64,000 bases of DNA, from assembly GCA_936432065.2 (NCBI GenBank), contig OW386285.2, positions 369,955,249-370,019,248 of the forward strand. The letters are read 5' to 3'. The stretch's first letter is position 1. Each line of letters opens with the position of its first letter. The position numbers were made by a program, and so were the translations under genes. The DNA comes from Rutpela maculata. Lineage: Eukaryota; Arthropoda; Insecta; Coleoptera; Cerambycidae. This document shows positions 1-11,621 of this stretch, piece after piece. The notes beneath the pieces were generated by a model. The model was not told where the DNA came from, ran no database searches, and worked only from the letters and a program-made list of their open reading frames with translations.

Positions 1-61
1 GGACCAAAAATAAAAAAAATTATAAAGGTGTTTCCATTTTAAATGGGTCACATTGTACATA

Positions 62-556
62 TACAGGGTGGTCCGTAAGTAATGGTCCATAGAGCAACGG
101 TGGGTTTCTGAAATTAAAATATTACGACTTAACTAAACTTACCTTAGTACAAAAGTTGATATTAACAGGGTGTTAAAGTCAATATTATATTTTTAATTTT
201 CTCATATAACTTTTGAAGTTTTTCAAGTATTGTTGTGAAAATTGGTGAATGGGGGTTTTTTGATATGAAAAATTCAAATCTGTTCCCATTTATTGTGTAG
301 ATCCTAGAGGGCGCCACATAAGCGTTGTTTAAGATGTAAATGTACTATTAACTTTTTTACCAGTAACGTTATCACTTTTTTTATTAAAAAATCCTAAACC
401 TATCTCATTTTAGCAAAAAAAACTTGTCATTAGTCTTAGAAATTGACCGTTTTCGAGAAAATCGCATTTTAACATTCACCCTCATGAATCATTATAAGAA
501 ATATTTAACGTAGTAGGCGCCGATACCAACAATACTTTTGACATTTAAAAATTGTC
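62..556 (+). repeat. Left terminal inverted repeat (~495 bp)
   Basis: Pairs with 1858-2363. Shared blocks include the end TACAGGGTGG, a GGCGCC-containing segment near 309 (partner near 2104) and a block containing GTAGGCGCCGATACCAAC near 512 (partner near 1893). A few small indels separate the arms. Confidence 0.87.
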
Positions 557-626
557 GTGACATTCATTTTTTGCAATTTTATTTATCTATTTTTCTTAAT
601 ATCAGTTAATTAACGAAAATCAGAAC

Positions 627-1687
627 ATGCCGAGTCATAATAATTATTCAAACTCAGATATGAGAGATATGGTTAATATTTATTGTCAACCGAATTACAA
701 TGGACGTGCTGCGCAACGTGAATATTTGCGAAAATTGCCAAACAGATTACAACCTATTTCAAAATCTGTTCAGAAATTTAGGCGAAAGTGATTCATTTCG
801 TCCTAAACGTGATAATTTAGGTCGACCGAAAATTATTACGCCTGACCAAGAAGAAGAAATATTAGTTCGCATTGCAGATGATCCACAAGTTAGTACAAGA
901 CGATTATGTGCAGCTACAGGAATCAGTAAAACTTCCATTCTAAAAATATTGAATGCAGAAAAATACCATCCATTCCATTTTACGCCAGTTCAAAATTTAT
1001 TGCCTGCCGATCTTCCACTGAGATATCAGTTTGCAAGTAATATTCGGAATAGACAAAATATTGACTACTCATTCGTTAACAGAATATTATTTACAGATGA
1101 AGCTGCATTTACCCGCCGAGGTATCTTCAATTTAAGAAATAACCATTTTTGGGAAGTTGAAAATCCTCATATAAAGCAAGAACGACATTTTCAACATGAG
1201 TTCAAAATCAGTGTTTGGTGTGGGATCATTGGGGGCCGTTTTCTAGGACCACATGAATTGCCAAGAAATTTAAATGGTACAAATTATTTACATTTTTTAC
1301 AAAATGACTTTATTGATATGTTGGATGCACTACCACTGAATTTGAGACAAAATATGTTGTTTATGCAGGATGGTGCCACATTTTTCCAATCGAGTACGAA
1401 TGTATTTAAACACCATTTTTCATAGGCGCTGGATTGGTCGTGGTAGTCCGTTTCCTTGGCCAGCACGTAGTCTAGATTTTAACCCATTGGATTTCGGTAT
1501 ATGGGGCGCAATGAAAGATCTTGTTTACAAAAATCCTATAAATACCCACGCACAACTTTGGCAAGAAATTAATGCAGCAGCAGCCTTTTTTGATCCAATG
1601 GTATTATTTAATATGAGGCGATCTTTTATGAACCGTATGGATAAGTGTATCGAGGAAAATGGTGGGCATATTCAACATTTACTCTGA
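627..1687 (+). pseudogene. Mariner-family transposase, three-frame pseudogene
   Basis: This would be a DDE/D transposase that cuts and pastes the surrounding element. Coding similarity starts at the ATG at 627 with a segment typical of insect mariner-like N-termini (MRDMVNIYC, then GRAAQREYLRKLPNR). It moves to a second frame near 780, where RPKRDNLGRPKI and an HTH region (STRRLCAATGISKTSILKIL) follow. The first catalytic Asp lies in LFTDEAAF and the second in MQDGA (codon 1369-1371). A further frame change in a T-run near 1415 precedes the third in RSLDFNPLDFGIWGA (codon 1475-1477). About 35 residues separate the last two acids, with the exact figure blurred by the frameshift. It ends with CIEENGGHIQHLL. 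At least two frameshifts make it inactive. Confidence 0.85.
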
Positions 1688-1857
1688 AATAATAATCTTT
1701 TTTTGAGTTTCCTTTGCCATTCTGTTTTTTATTCGTTTTTATTCGTTTTATTCCTTGTTAAAATCATAATTTTGTTTAATTTTGTCTTCATTGTTTTTCA
1801 AATAAAATTAATTAACCTGATAATTCGTGCTTTAATTCTACCTAATAGTGTCAACAT

Positions 1858-2363
1858 TACAATTTTTAAATGTCAAAAGTATTGTTGGTATCGGCGCCTA
1901 CTACGTTAAATATTTCTTATAATGATGCATGAGGGTGAATGTTAAAATGCGATTTTCTCGAAAACGGTCAATTTCTAAGACTAATGACAAGTATACTTTT
2001 TTTCGCTAAAATGAGATAGGTTTAGGATTTTTTAATAAAAGAGGGGGTAAGAGCGCGGGTAAAAAATTTAAGAGTACACGTACACATTAAACAACGCTTA
2101 TGTGGCGCCCTCTAGGATCTACACAAAAAATGGGAGCAGATTTCAATTTATCATCAAAAAACCTCCACTCACCAATTTTCACAACAATACTTGAAAAACT
2201 TCAAAAGTTGTATGAGAAAATTAGAAATATAATATTGACTTTAACACCCTGTATCTCTGTTAATATCAATTTTTGTACTAAGGTAAGTTTAGTTAAATCG
2301 TAATATTTTAATGTCAGAAACCCACTGTTGCTCTATGGACCATTACTTAAGGACCACCCTGTA
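1858..2363 (-). repeat. Right terminal inverted repeat (~506 bp)
   Basis: Inverted copy of 62-556, ending CCACCCTGTA before the TA duplication at 2364-2365. A short segment near 2040-2085 is poorly matched to the left arm. Confidence 0.87.
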
Positions 2364-2365
2364 TA

Positions 2366-3398
2366 TTTTACTTAACATAAAAATTGATAAAAAATTCTGA
2401 AAAAAATTCTTGAGCTTTATTGGACTGGAACAAAAATATTTTGACCCTTACAATTAATAAAGTTAATAGTTTAAGAGTAAAAAATTCTTGAATCTCTAAA
2501 ATGACGCAAATTACCTAACTCTGACAAGCTTTATCTCAAAAACTGTCTATAGGGTCGGCTCGATGTAATAAGAACTTTTGATCAGGATGACTTGAAATAC
2601 ACAATAGCAAAGTTTCAGCCAATTCCATACACCATTTTCATCGGTTTTGTTCCTGGGTCCTTTGCTATGTATTATAACGTGATTTGGAACTAGATTATAT
2701 TTTAATCTTATTCCATTGGAGGATTGAGTGGTAAATAGATAAAGCAAGAAATTAAGAGTTCTTCTAAAAAATGACAGGGTTTCCACATTTTTTTCGCATC
2801 AACCACCTCTACGATACACTTTAGTGTGTGTACAAGAACCAAAGACCTCAAATTTTATTTGGCATCAGTCACCTCCACTACCGATGTGGCATATTGTTTT
2901 ATGGATTTTTGGCGGAGACAATTATATTATTAAAGTTCTATGAACAATTCTATGAATAATTATTTTCCCAGTGGAGTGCAAATGTAGTATAAATTATTTT
3001 TTTGTTGTAAGGAATTTGGATAGGAAATCTAAATGTGGATGCAGTGATCCCTTGGGCAGCGGTTTTTTACCTAAATTATCACAAACGTAAAGTCAATGGT
3101 CAATTGTTATTAACAAGATACTATTCAGGTAATACCATCCTTTGAATGGTTTCTGTTTTTGCAAATTAATGAAATTATCTCAGTTACTGTTGCCCTTGCT
3201 AAAATTTTAAAAATGAAACGTTAAAATAAAATATTACTAACCTTCCACACATGCATCCAGTCAATTGGACCTTGTCACCTATTATTGATATTGAAGTGGT
3301 TAGAAATACATTTGGTTGTGTTATTTGTTCATTTTTAATTTTACGCCAACTAAGTCAAATAATAAAATAGTGAACACATAAAGTTGTATTGACTACTA
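2366..3398. other. No recognised feature
   Basis: AT-rich, with only short open frames on both strands. I see no repeat partner elsewhere in the window and no coding similarity. Confidence 0.5.
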
Positions 3399-3923
3399 TA
3401 GTACAGTCAATGGGGGGGTTTCACCTCTAATTTGAGTGCTAATGAATGGATTTTGATGAAACCTTGTGCAATGTGATTGTAATGACGTTAATAAAAATGT
3501 TTAAAAAAATATTAGAGTGGAAAATGATAGGAAGGGGTAGAAAACACCCCTTTTATCACGGGTTCAGCAACTTGTAGAATTAGGTCAAAAATGAAGAAAA
3601 GAAATAATATATTTACCTTTTTTGGCCCAAAATAAAATGTTCTACGCCTGTGAATTTTTTCGAAAAATGCATATTTTTCGAGATATGGCCACTTTAAAAT
3701 TCCTGGAAGTGGGGTAGGGGAAATGTAAAAGTTGAAAAAAAATCTGAAAAAAATCAGGTGAATGTATCATCGAAATACAAGACTTTTTTTATTTGCAACT
3801 TTTCTGTAAAGTGTGTTTTCTCCAAGTTTTTCCGGAAAAACATGAAAAACTATCCCTTTCTTTGAAATTGTAGCGCTTTAAAAACATGTAATTTAAAATT
3901 TTGAAAAAATTCAGACGTATACA

Positions 3924-4285
3924 TGTTAGATCACGGTTCACATGAATGACTTTTTAAAAACTTTTATTTACTTAAATGGAGCCAATGTTGGCTCTTGGAG
4001 GAGGAATATAGTAATAATTAGAAGTGTTTCATTCTAAGTGAGTTTAATAACTGACTTTACAAAGCATGTCTAGTCGTATTTATAACATACAGAGTCTACA
4101 TAAGCAAAATAAAGAACAAAAGAAATGCAATTCGATATTCAGCATAAAATGTGAGAAACAAAGGTGAAACACAATATCTCAAAGATAAGCGATTAATAAG
4201 AGAAGTCGTTATGATGTAATATGATATACCTGTGAAGGTTTGTTATGACTAAGTCTTGGTAATAAGCGTATAATTTTATATAACA
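3924..4285 (-). repeat. 3' LTR of copy 1 (362 bp)
   Basis: Starts TGTTAGATCACGG and ends TATATAACA on the plus strand. Near-identical to 13551-13911. Only the two edges resemble the LTRs of copy 2. Confidence 0.93.
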
Positions 4286-4297
4286 ACATCCCCCTTA
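4286..4297 (-). other. Polypurine tract of copy 1
   Basis: Complement reads AAGGGGGATGT directly before the 3' LTR in element orientation, the normal plus-strand priming site. Copy 2 has AAGGGGGAAGT at the same place. Confidence 0.8.
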
Positions 4298-4523
4298 ATA
4301 AAAAAGTTGGTGTTATGCAGCAACTTTTGAAATTGTTAGAAGCGTTAACTGAATATAATGCAAAATAGATTGAAACAATGTTGAATGAATACATAGAATA
4401 TGTAAAGGTTAAAATTGGTAAATGATAATAATAGTAAGTGAATAATACATTACATAAATGTAATAAGAATAAAATACAATGGTCTAAATTAATAGACAAG
4501 GGTAAAACTCCACATATGAAAGT

Positions 4524-6365
4524 CTATGTTAACTCGATATCCTCTTCTTCTTGAGGTTTAATACCGGGTCGCTTTCTTGGAGGAATCAGTCTAGGAAATT
4601 TGGTAAAAACTCTGCTTCGCTCTGAAGGAGGTGAAGGAGGGTTGTCCGTTGAGGGTTGGATTCGTAATGCTCCACATCTTCTTCTTCTGCATTTACAAGT
4701 TATGTAAAGTAGAACTAATAGAATGATGAGAGTGATTATGAAATATGTGAACCAATATATGTGTTTGGTCACCAAAAGGTTCGTTTATGAGGTCATCCAG
4801 GTCTTTGGAATATTGGTCCAATTTGTTTTTAGCGATATCTAGATCTTCTACGTCGAGACTGTTTAATTTGAGCGGTTTTAATTTTGGAATTTGTATTTTG
4901 TCGGGTATGTGATTACAGCATTCAAAAGGAATTTGGATTGGATGTGAATTATCCTTAATTTCGGAAAAGTCTTTAGCACTGGCTTGTATTCGAGTAATGC
5001 CTGCATAGGCGTAACATCCTAGTTGTAGTTTGATGATGGAATTTTTTGTTGATTAACTCTGTCGTGAATTCTCTTTTTGGACAGTTGATGGTGATGTGAA
5101 GTGGTTCGGAATTAATTACTAGCCATGTGTTGTCTTCAAGTCGTTGGACGTTGTATCCTTGACTAATGATGAAGGAAGTTTGACAATTTTCTGGGAGTTT
5201 CGGCAATGGTTTTAGTATTCTAGCTTCACAAATGGCATTTTGGTCGATAGGATATGCAAACAGGTTCGAACATAGTTTCGTTCCAAAATAGAGGGGTTTG
5301 CATTCTTTCAAATTTTGTATAGGTATGTACATAAAAGAATCATCGTCTCTCGCGATAAACTTTTGTGAAATAGATAAAATGTGATGTAGACCAGTTCTGT
5401 TATCAAGTATAGGTATAGGATATAGACGAAAGGTGTTATAATTTTGAGGTTCAATGAGAGGTATTGTTAAAACAAATATTAGGTTAGAATCTAGTTGAAA
5501 AGCTTTTAGTTCAATAATATCCAGATATTGAGCAACTGCTGATGATTTAATTGGAAGAGGCAAATTGTTCCTTCGCAAACTCTGTGAAATCTCTTGTAAT
5601 GCCGTCACTAAGTGATCAGGTGTTATGATTGATGAATGAATAATTCCTAATCTGGCAAATGTTATTGAATTTAAAATATCGTTTAGATTGTCTTCGATAT
5701 ACAAATAGCTTGCCATTAGTTGTTCGGAAATGTATAAAAATTTTAGTTTTATGTGAGCAGCCTCAATGGCTTGAGTCATAGTTTGAATTGTGCGTTCGAT
5801 TTCTTCGAGATCTTTGTTAAACGTTTCCTCGTCAATTTGTAATTTTTGTATAGTCGAGTTGAAGTTTTTAATAACAGAAGTTGTAACTGAAATTTGATTT
5901 TTGATTAAGTTTTCCAATTGATGTTTGTCGTTATTTAGTTTATTTATACAATTAGTATAGTACTGGCCATCTTCAGCATCTAGGTTTCCAGTTATGGATT
6001 TGAATATTGTACCGATACCGTTAAGTATTCCTCGTTTATATCTTTTCGTATCTGAAAGGATTTCGTCAAATTTCGTTTTTATAGTGTTGGATATTTGTGT
6101 TAAAAGGTTAAAGTCTGTTTTAATTTCGCCCGTAAAAATAATTGACTTATGATCACCATTATTGAGAGTGTACAAAATTTTGTCTAAGATATTTTGATTT
6201 TTGTCAAAAGCTAGTTTGAGGGATGAAATGTTTTTATTCACTAGCAGAGTCCATTTGTCATTTGTCACCACGATGTCCGTGTCTTGGTGGTAGTATACAC
6301 CAACAGTGTTATTGATCGGGGTAATTTTGTATTGACAGAGTGCTGATCCGAACAGCAGGAGAAAC
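4524..6365 (-). pseudogene. env: Errantivirus Env glycoprotein, frameshifted (copy 1)
   Basis: Envelope fusion glycoprotein of the errantivirus type, expected in cell and particle membranes. The frame opens at the splice acceptor AG at 6367-6366. A hydrophobic leader follows, then the first ATG at 6271. The furin-type site RYKR is followed by a Gly-rich fusion-peptide-like stretch (GILNGIGTIFKS), helical ectodomain, one membrane segment (FIITLIILLVLLYI) and a basic, proline-rich tail ending at 4524. Compared with copy 2 it has two extra single bases: one in a T-run near 5040 (six T instead of five) and one near 4771. These shift the frame twice and separate the membrane anchor from the ectodomain. 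It cannot make full-length Env. Confidence 0.9.
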
Positions 6366-6367
6366 CT
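6366..6367 (-). other. Predicted env splice acceptor (copy 1)
   Basis: Complement reads TTTATTTTCAG just before the hydrophobic env leader. The phase fits the leader donor at 13341-13346 (two bases left over after the ATG codons of the first exon). Confidence 0.6.
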
Positions 6368-9300
6368 GAAAATAAATTTAATTTTCAGTATATGGTTTCA
6401 TTCTATCAAAATTGACTTTAGTTTCTTGTTTTGTTTCGAGATTTAATAAGGTAGCAGAATTTTGAAAAATTTCTTTTATTTTAAAAGGACCGTTAAATTT
6501 GTTTTGTAGTTTGTTCTTAATTTGTGATACTTTTACATAAACTAAGTCACCTATTTTGTATTCAGGTCGTTTTTGGGGAACATTTCTATCAAATCGAACT
6601 TTCGCTTTCTCCTTTTGAGCTTGTGTTCGATTGCGGGCGATTTCATAATAGTGAGATATTCTATTGTTTAGATCTCGAACGTATTTAGTTATTAATTCTT
6701 GTTGGTTATATAAGGTTTCGGGTGGTCTGTTAGATGTATGACCAAAGATAAGTTCATATGGGGTAAAACCATGTGTTTTATTTACCGAATTGTTATAGCA
6801 TATTACTGCATATGGTAAAATCGTGAAAGGATGTTCGTTTGGGTTTTCAGTTTTGTGGATTCTTATCATTTCGGCTAAAGTAGCATGAAATCTTTGTATG
6901 GATCCGTTCGATTGGGGATGTCCTACGCTTGTATAAGTTAATTTTATGTCGTAGAGGGTGCAGAGATCTTTGAGCAAACGGTTGTCAAATTCGCCACCGT
7001 AATCGCAATGGATTCTTAGCGGGGTACCGTAATGTTGAAAGTATAACAACAAGGTATTTACGACGAATTTTGCGGATTTGTCCGGGACTGCATAGGCTTG
7101 TGTGAATTTGTGAACTCATCGCGAATAGTTAACGCATAATTTCGAGTTGGGAATTCAAACAAATCGATATTAATTCTTTCAAATGGTGTTCTTGGGGTTT
7201 CTGTGACTACTAGAGGGTTATTAAGGTTTTTTCGGCATACTTTAGTCTTTTGGCAAGTTTCGCAATTTTTTATAAAATTTTCAACGTCTTTAGTTAAACC
7301 TTGCCAAGTGTATTTTTCTCTAATTCTTCGAATCGTTTCATTTATTCCGCGGTGTAGATTATTTTTACCAAAATGATTTTGCTCCAATATAATTGGAATT
7401 TCATCTTCGTCGGCAGTTCTGACGATATCTTGACAAATTACTACTTTTAAGTCTTTTTCCGCAAAAATGAATGATAGGATTTCAAGTATGGGGAGGTCTA
7501 AATTATTTTCGACAAAATATGTCTTAGAGAGATCTAGAACATCTTGATTTTTAAATAGTACCAAAAATAAATGCTCGATTACAGATTCAATATCGAAGGG
7601 TAGAGAGATGATAATATATCTCCTATGTCTGACCGTTTTGCTTGATACAATATTGATTTTATCGTTATGAAATTCGGGATTTTCTTCGAATATGTCCTTG
7701 ATAATTTTATGATGGAGGTCTTGTAAGTTATTTTGTTGGAAGAAAGTTATAATATCTTTGTGTTCTCGGTATAAGAGTTGTTTGTTTGATGCTTTGATTT
7801 TTGAATAGTCTATTAAAGATTTTGTTTTATATAAGTTGGCGAAAGTTTCAAATTCTTGGGAAATCTGTTCGTTAGTGATTTCGTTATTATCGTCTGGGTT
7901 TTCGTCGTTGTCTGACTCTTCGTCATTCGCAGCTAGAACCTTTGAATAGAATTTGGAACATTCGGAAAAATGATTAATTTTGATTCTGGAAAGTGCGTCC
8001 GCGTTCTTATTGATTTTGCCGGATTTATAAATTATTTCGTAATCGTACTCTTCTAATTTGAGTCGCCAACGGGCAAGTCTACTTCCTGGGTCTTTTATAG
8101 AGAATAGCCAGGTGAGTGGTCTGTGGTCGGTTACAAGCTTGAACTTTCTACCATACAGATAGGGTCTAAAGTGCTTTACACTCCATACTATCGATAAAAG
8201 CTCGCGTTCAATCGTTGAATACTTAGTTTCTGCACTGCACAAGGTTCTAGAAGCATAGGCAGTGGGTAAATCTTTGCAAATAGGCCCCTGGCTCAGCACC
8301 GAGCCGACGGTAAATGCGCCCGCATCAGTGGTTAGGACGAAAGGTTCATCAAAGTTAAGGTAGATTAATATCGGAGTTGTCGTTAATGTTTGTTTCAAAT
8401 TTTGAAAAGAATTTATACAATCATTGTCGAAGAGAAATGGTATGTCTTTTTGTAGTAGTTTTGTTAAGGGCTTGGTAATCTTGGAGAAATTGGGGATAAA
8501 GCGCCTGTAATATCCGGCTAAGCCTAGAAATGATTTAATTTCTTTTTGGTTTTCTGGTTGAGGGAAATTTAGAATAGCGTCAAATTTCGAAGGATTTGGT
8601 TTCACGCCGTCTTTCGTAATGAGATGTCCTAAATAAGCGACTTCCTTGCGGAGGAACTCGCATTTATCGGGTTGAATTTTGAGATTGGCTTTCTGTAATC
8701 TTTTGAATACTTCCGTTAATCGAGAAATATGCTCATGAATTGTAGGGGAATAAACAATAATATCGTCCATATAGACGAGACATCGTTCATTTTGGATACC
8801 TAACCAAAATGTTATCCATCACTCTGTGAAATGTTGATGGAGCATTCTTACGAATTCAAAATGACCATTTTCAACTGTGAAAGCAGTTTTTTGAATATCT
8901 TTCGCATCAATCTCGATTTGGTGAAATCCGGAGGCTAAGTCCAAAGTTGTAAAATATTGACATTTGCCTAATTGATCGAGGAGGTCGGAAATATTGGGTA
9001 GCGGGTATTTATCGTCAATAGTCAGTTCGTTGAGTTTTCTGTAGTCCATTACAACTCGCCATTTTTTGTTTACCGGAGGCGTCGAGTTTTTAGGTACAAC
9101 CCAAACCGGAGAGGACCAGGGAGAAATCGAAGGTCTAATGATGCCTTGATCAAGCATATTAGAGACTTGTGTTTTGACTTCCTCTTTATGGATATGAGGG
9201 TAGCGATACGACTTTGTGAAAACCGGTTTTGAATCGTTCGTATCAACGGAATGCTTAATTTCGTTAGTAAAGGTTAAATTGTCTCCTTCCAAGTAGAATA

Positions 9301-9878
9301 TGTCTTGGAAATCTAAACAAAGCTGCGTACTATTTCGGCCTCTTCTTCGTTTAGATGATCCAAACGCAATTCGTTCCTAATTTCGAAGGATCTGTCTGTC
9401 TGTGGATGCCTATCGGAATTTTGAGTATTTAAATTAAAAATTGATTTGAATTTTTGTACTGGTTCTAGTTTAAGGTTAGAGAAATTTATAGTTTTCGATA
9501 TTGCGTTAGCGTTCACGATCGAAGTTAAAAATTCTCCGTTTCTGTCGATTTTTACGAGAGCATTTGGTAGGCGTACCTTTTCAATTTCTTGGGCTAACAG
9601 TATAGCCTCGGTATTTTGCAGATTACATTTTAGTTTACAGATTTTTTCCATGCGAGGTTCGATAGAAATTAAATTTTTGATGTTGCCTAAATTTGGATTT
9701 TGGTTTTTGATGTTAGAGTTACTAGTTGGTTGTACAGGTAAATTTACGGTAGTTTCTTCCGTGACTTTAAATAGTGGTACGGTTTTAAAATTTGTGACTA
9801 GTTGTTTATTTTTAAAGTCCACTTGGCATTCGTAATGTTCTAAAAAGTCTGCGCCTAATAATCCATCAAAATCTATAT

Positions 9879-9887
9879 CTAGATTAT
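9879..9887. repeat. 9 bp target duplication, left
   Basis: CTAGATTAT, repeated exactly at 11364-11372. The uninterrupted sequence in errantivirus copy 2 has it once. Confidence 0.85.
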
Positions 9888-11363
9888 TGATTAATTGATT
9901 GATTTATTGATTTACCAGCGTGCGGTAGGCATTACTGCCACTCCCAAGTTATACAGCTGGGCCTGCTACGTCCACGCTGGGTTGGACTAAGATCATGCTT
10001 GTTGCCAGCAGCGAGAGCCACATGGCGCATGGTAAAGGAGTGTGGGATGGGAGGTGTAGGTATTTGTGAGATGCGTTACCGCATTATGTCGTGAGGGAGC
10101 GTTTAAGCCCCCTTTTTTTTGCTTCTGCCTATTCTGGGTCTTCGTGTGAGATATGTTGCCGCGTTGTGTCGCTGCTATCTGTGCTCCTATTTTTGTACTT
10201 CTGTTTCTACAAGTCTTCTTCTTCTTCTTCTGAGGCTTCTGATTCCTCCGTTTCTGATTCTGGTAGAGTATATATCGCTTCGATTTCTTTGTGAAATTCA
10301 TTCTTTCCCCTCGCTTTTCTTTCCCATTATGTTTGGTCCTTTCCCAGTTTGTTCATGATCCTCTCGATTGTTGTTTTCCACGTGTAACATGGTCTCACTA
10401 TTACGGTCCTAACCTTTTTAAACTTTTTAATAAACTTTCTCAGTCCTACCCTAGCCGTATCAGAAACATAAACAATTTGTATGTTTTCATAGCATGGATG
10501 AGGCTTTCCAAATTCCGATGGCACCGAAACCAAGCCAATAGCCACCAATTCCATCCAAATTCCCATTATATTTTTAAATTGATTAAATTCCACACGGTGC
10601 ACTGTCACCCTGATGGGGCACGCCCCTGGCCAGACTCATATGTAAATTTGCTAGAAAGGATTGTTTATTGACTTATTTTTAAGTTATTACACTTGACAAT
10701 GAGCGTAATTTCGACCTGAAAACCCTCACTTGATATTTTACCTAAGAGAATATTATGACCATATACGTTTGATTATTACGGGTTCAGTTTATATTAAATT
10801 CGTCTGAGTATTTTTAATAATTATGATGAAAAAATATTATTTGAAGGTTAACAAAAGAAATTTATATGACCATACTTTACAGACAGATCAAATTCCTTTG
10901 AATATTTTTATAATGGTTAAGAAAATAATTTACAGGTTTACAGAGGGATATCATGTCATACTCTAATTTATTGCCATAAACTTGTCGACAATGTCGACTT
11001 TTCAAGGGTGATGGGCCTAGACCCTTCAATGGTTATAAATATACTTGTCTGGGAAGGTACTTAAAAATGAAAAAGGTGGTACTTATCTTGCTTTTGCCTG
11101 TCTTGGGTTGTTTGTTTAATTACGCTCTTTTCGTTTCTTAATACACAGCACTGGTCACAAAACTGTATTAGTTGTTTTCAAATATTAATTCTATTTCAAC
11201 TTTGTTCTTTTGATATGAGGTATCAATTTGCGCGTAAATTCTTGGGCTATAATTCACCTAATTTTTATCAAATTTGACGGAGTTGTTCACGGCAATTTTG
11301 CGTTTATAGTGGGAGTGTTTCAGGCACCCAACCGTTCGCTTCGAAGGCACAACCGACAACCGA
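9888..11363 (-). mobile_element. Non-LTR-like repeat (copy A1) inserted in pol
   Basis: This 1476 bp is absent from the matching point of copy 2 pol and is bordered by a 9 bp duplication. The left edge is a run of AATC-type units (on the minus strand the 3' end reads AAATCAATAAATCAATCAAT), a simple-sequence tail of the kind left by target-primed reverse transcription. The opposite end begins TCGGTTGTCGGTTGTGCC on the minus strand. It carries a minus-strand coding remnant (9993-10671) but no RT, so it is probably a nonautonomous LINE derivative. A second copy lies at 17104-18960. I cannot name the family. Confidence 0.72.
9993..10671 (-). pseudogene. Unrecognised coding remnant in repeat A1
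   Basis: Two minus-strand open frames (10327-10608 and 9993-10301) cover this stretch. The first has the segment RVGLRKFIKKFKKVRTVIV and ends MNKLGKDQT. The same MNKLGKDQT is followed in copy A2 (17491-17766) by TYWERKARGKHESHKEF, and both copies then have a Ser/Glu-rich acidic stretch. Conservation between copies suggests a real protein, perhaps the ORF1 of a non-LTR element: basic N-terminal part, acidic C-terminal part. I do not recognise the domain. Confidence 0.4.
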
Positions 11364-11372
11364 CTAGATTAT
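11364..11372. repeat. 9 bp target duplication, right
   Basis: CTAGATTAT, partner of 9879-9887. Confidence 0.85.
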
Positions 11373-11621
11373 AGATATAAACTCTGTGTGACTCATTTGA
11401 TAAGGGGATGAGAACAAATTCGTTGATATAAATTTTTTGATTAGTAATACCCTGTATAATTACATTTTCAGGAGATCTACGTCTGTAATTTTCAGCTGTT
11501 TTAGGTTTAAAAATTGATATACCTGCGCCTGTGTCAATTAGAATTTTAAATTTGCCGGTTGCGTCTTTGATGTAATAAAGATTTTTTGAATTTACGGTTA
11601 ATAAGGTGTGAGAAAGCGTAT

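Larger units (their letters stand above)
62..2363 (+). mobile_element. Tc1/mariner-like element with very long TIRs
   Basis: The first and last ~500 bases are inverted copies of each other and both outer ends read TACAGGGTGG inward. A TA dinucleotide flanks each end (60-61 and 2364-2365), the usual target duplication of IS630/Tc1/mariner transposons. The interior holds one decayed transposase gene. A total of 2302 bp with TIRs that make up almost half the element is unusual; mariners normally have about 30 bp TIRs. Ends and duplication are read directly; the superfamily is set by the transposase. Confidence 0.88.
6378..11620 (-). pseudogene. pol: Errantivirus Pol polyprotein, broken (copy 1)
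   Basis: Protease, reverse transcriptase, RNase H and integrase in that order on the minus strand. Protease begins near 11570 (ILIDTGAGISIF region) and is cut by an insertion at 9888-11363. RT shows KWRVVMDYRKLNELT and YMDDIIVYS; RNase H the TTDAGAFTVGS region; integrase the CETCQK zinc knuckle, NIDLFEF and HCDYGGEF. Breaks against copy 2: one base lost near 9326, a ~16 base deletion plus nearby change at 8800-8850 removing the PFGLKNAPSTF region, and one base lost near 7105. The third integrase catalytic acid is Gln (SIQRFHATL), where copy 2 has Glu (SIERFHATL). Stop at 6378. It cannot be functional. Confidence 0.92.

Noticed and set aside
9446..9835. Plus-strand open frame of 129 codons opposite pol of copy 1
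   Set aside because: Antisense shadow of the protease/RT region; the same shadow appears opposite pol in copy 2.
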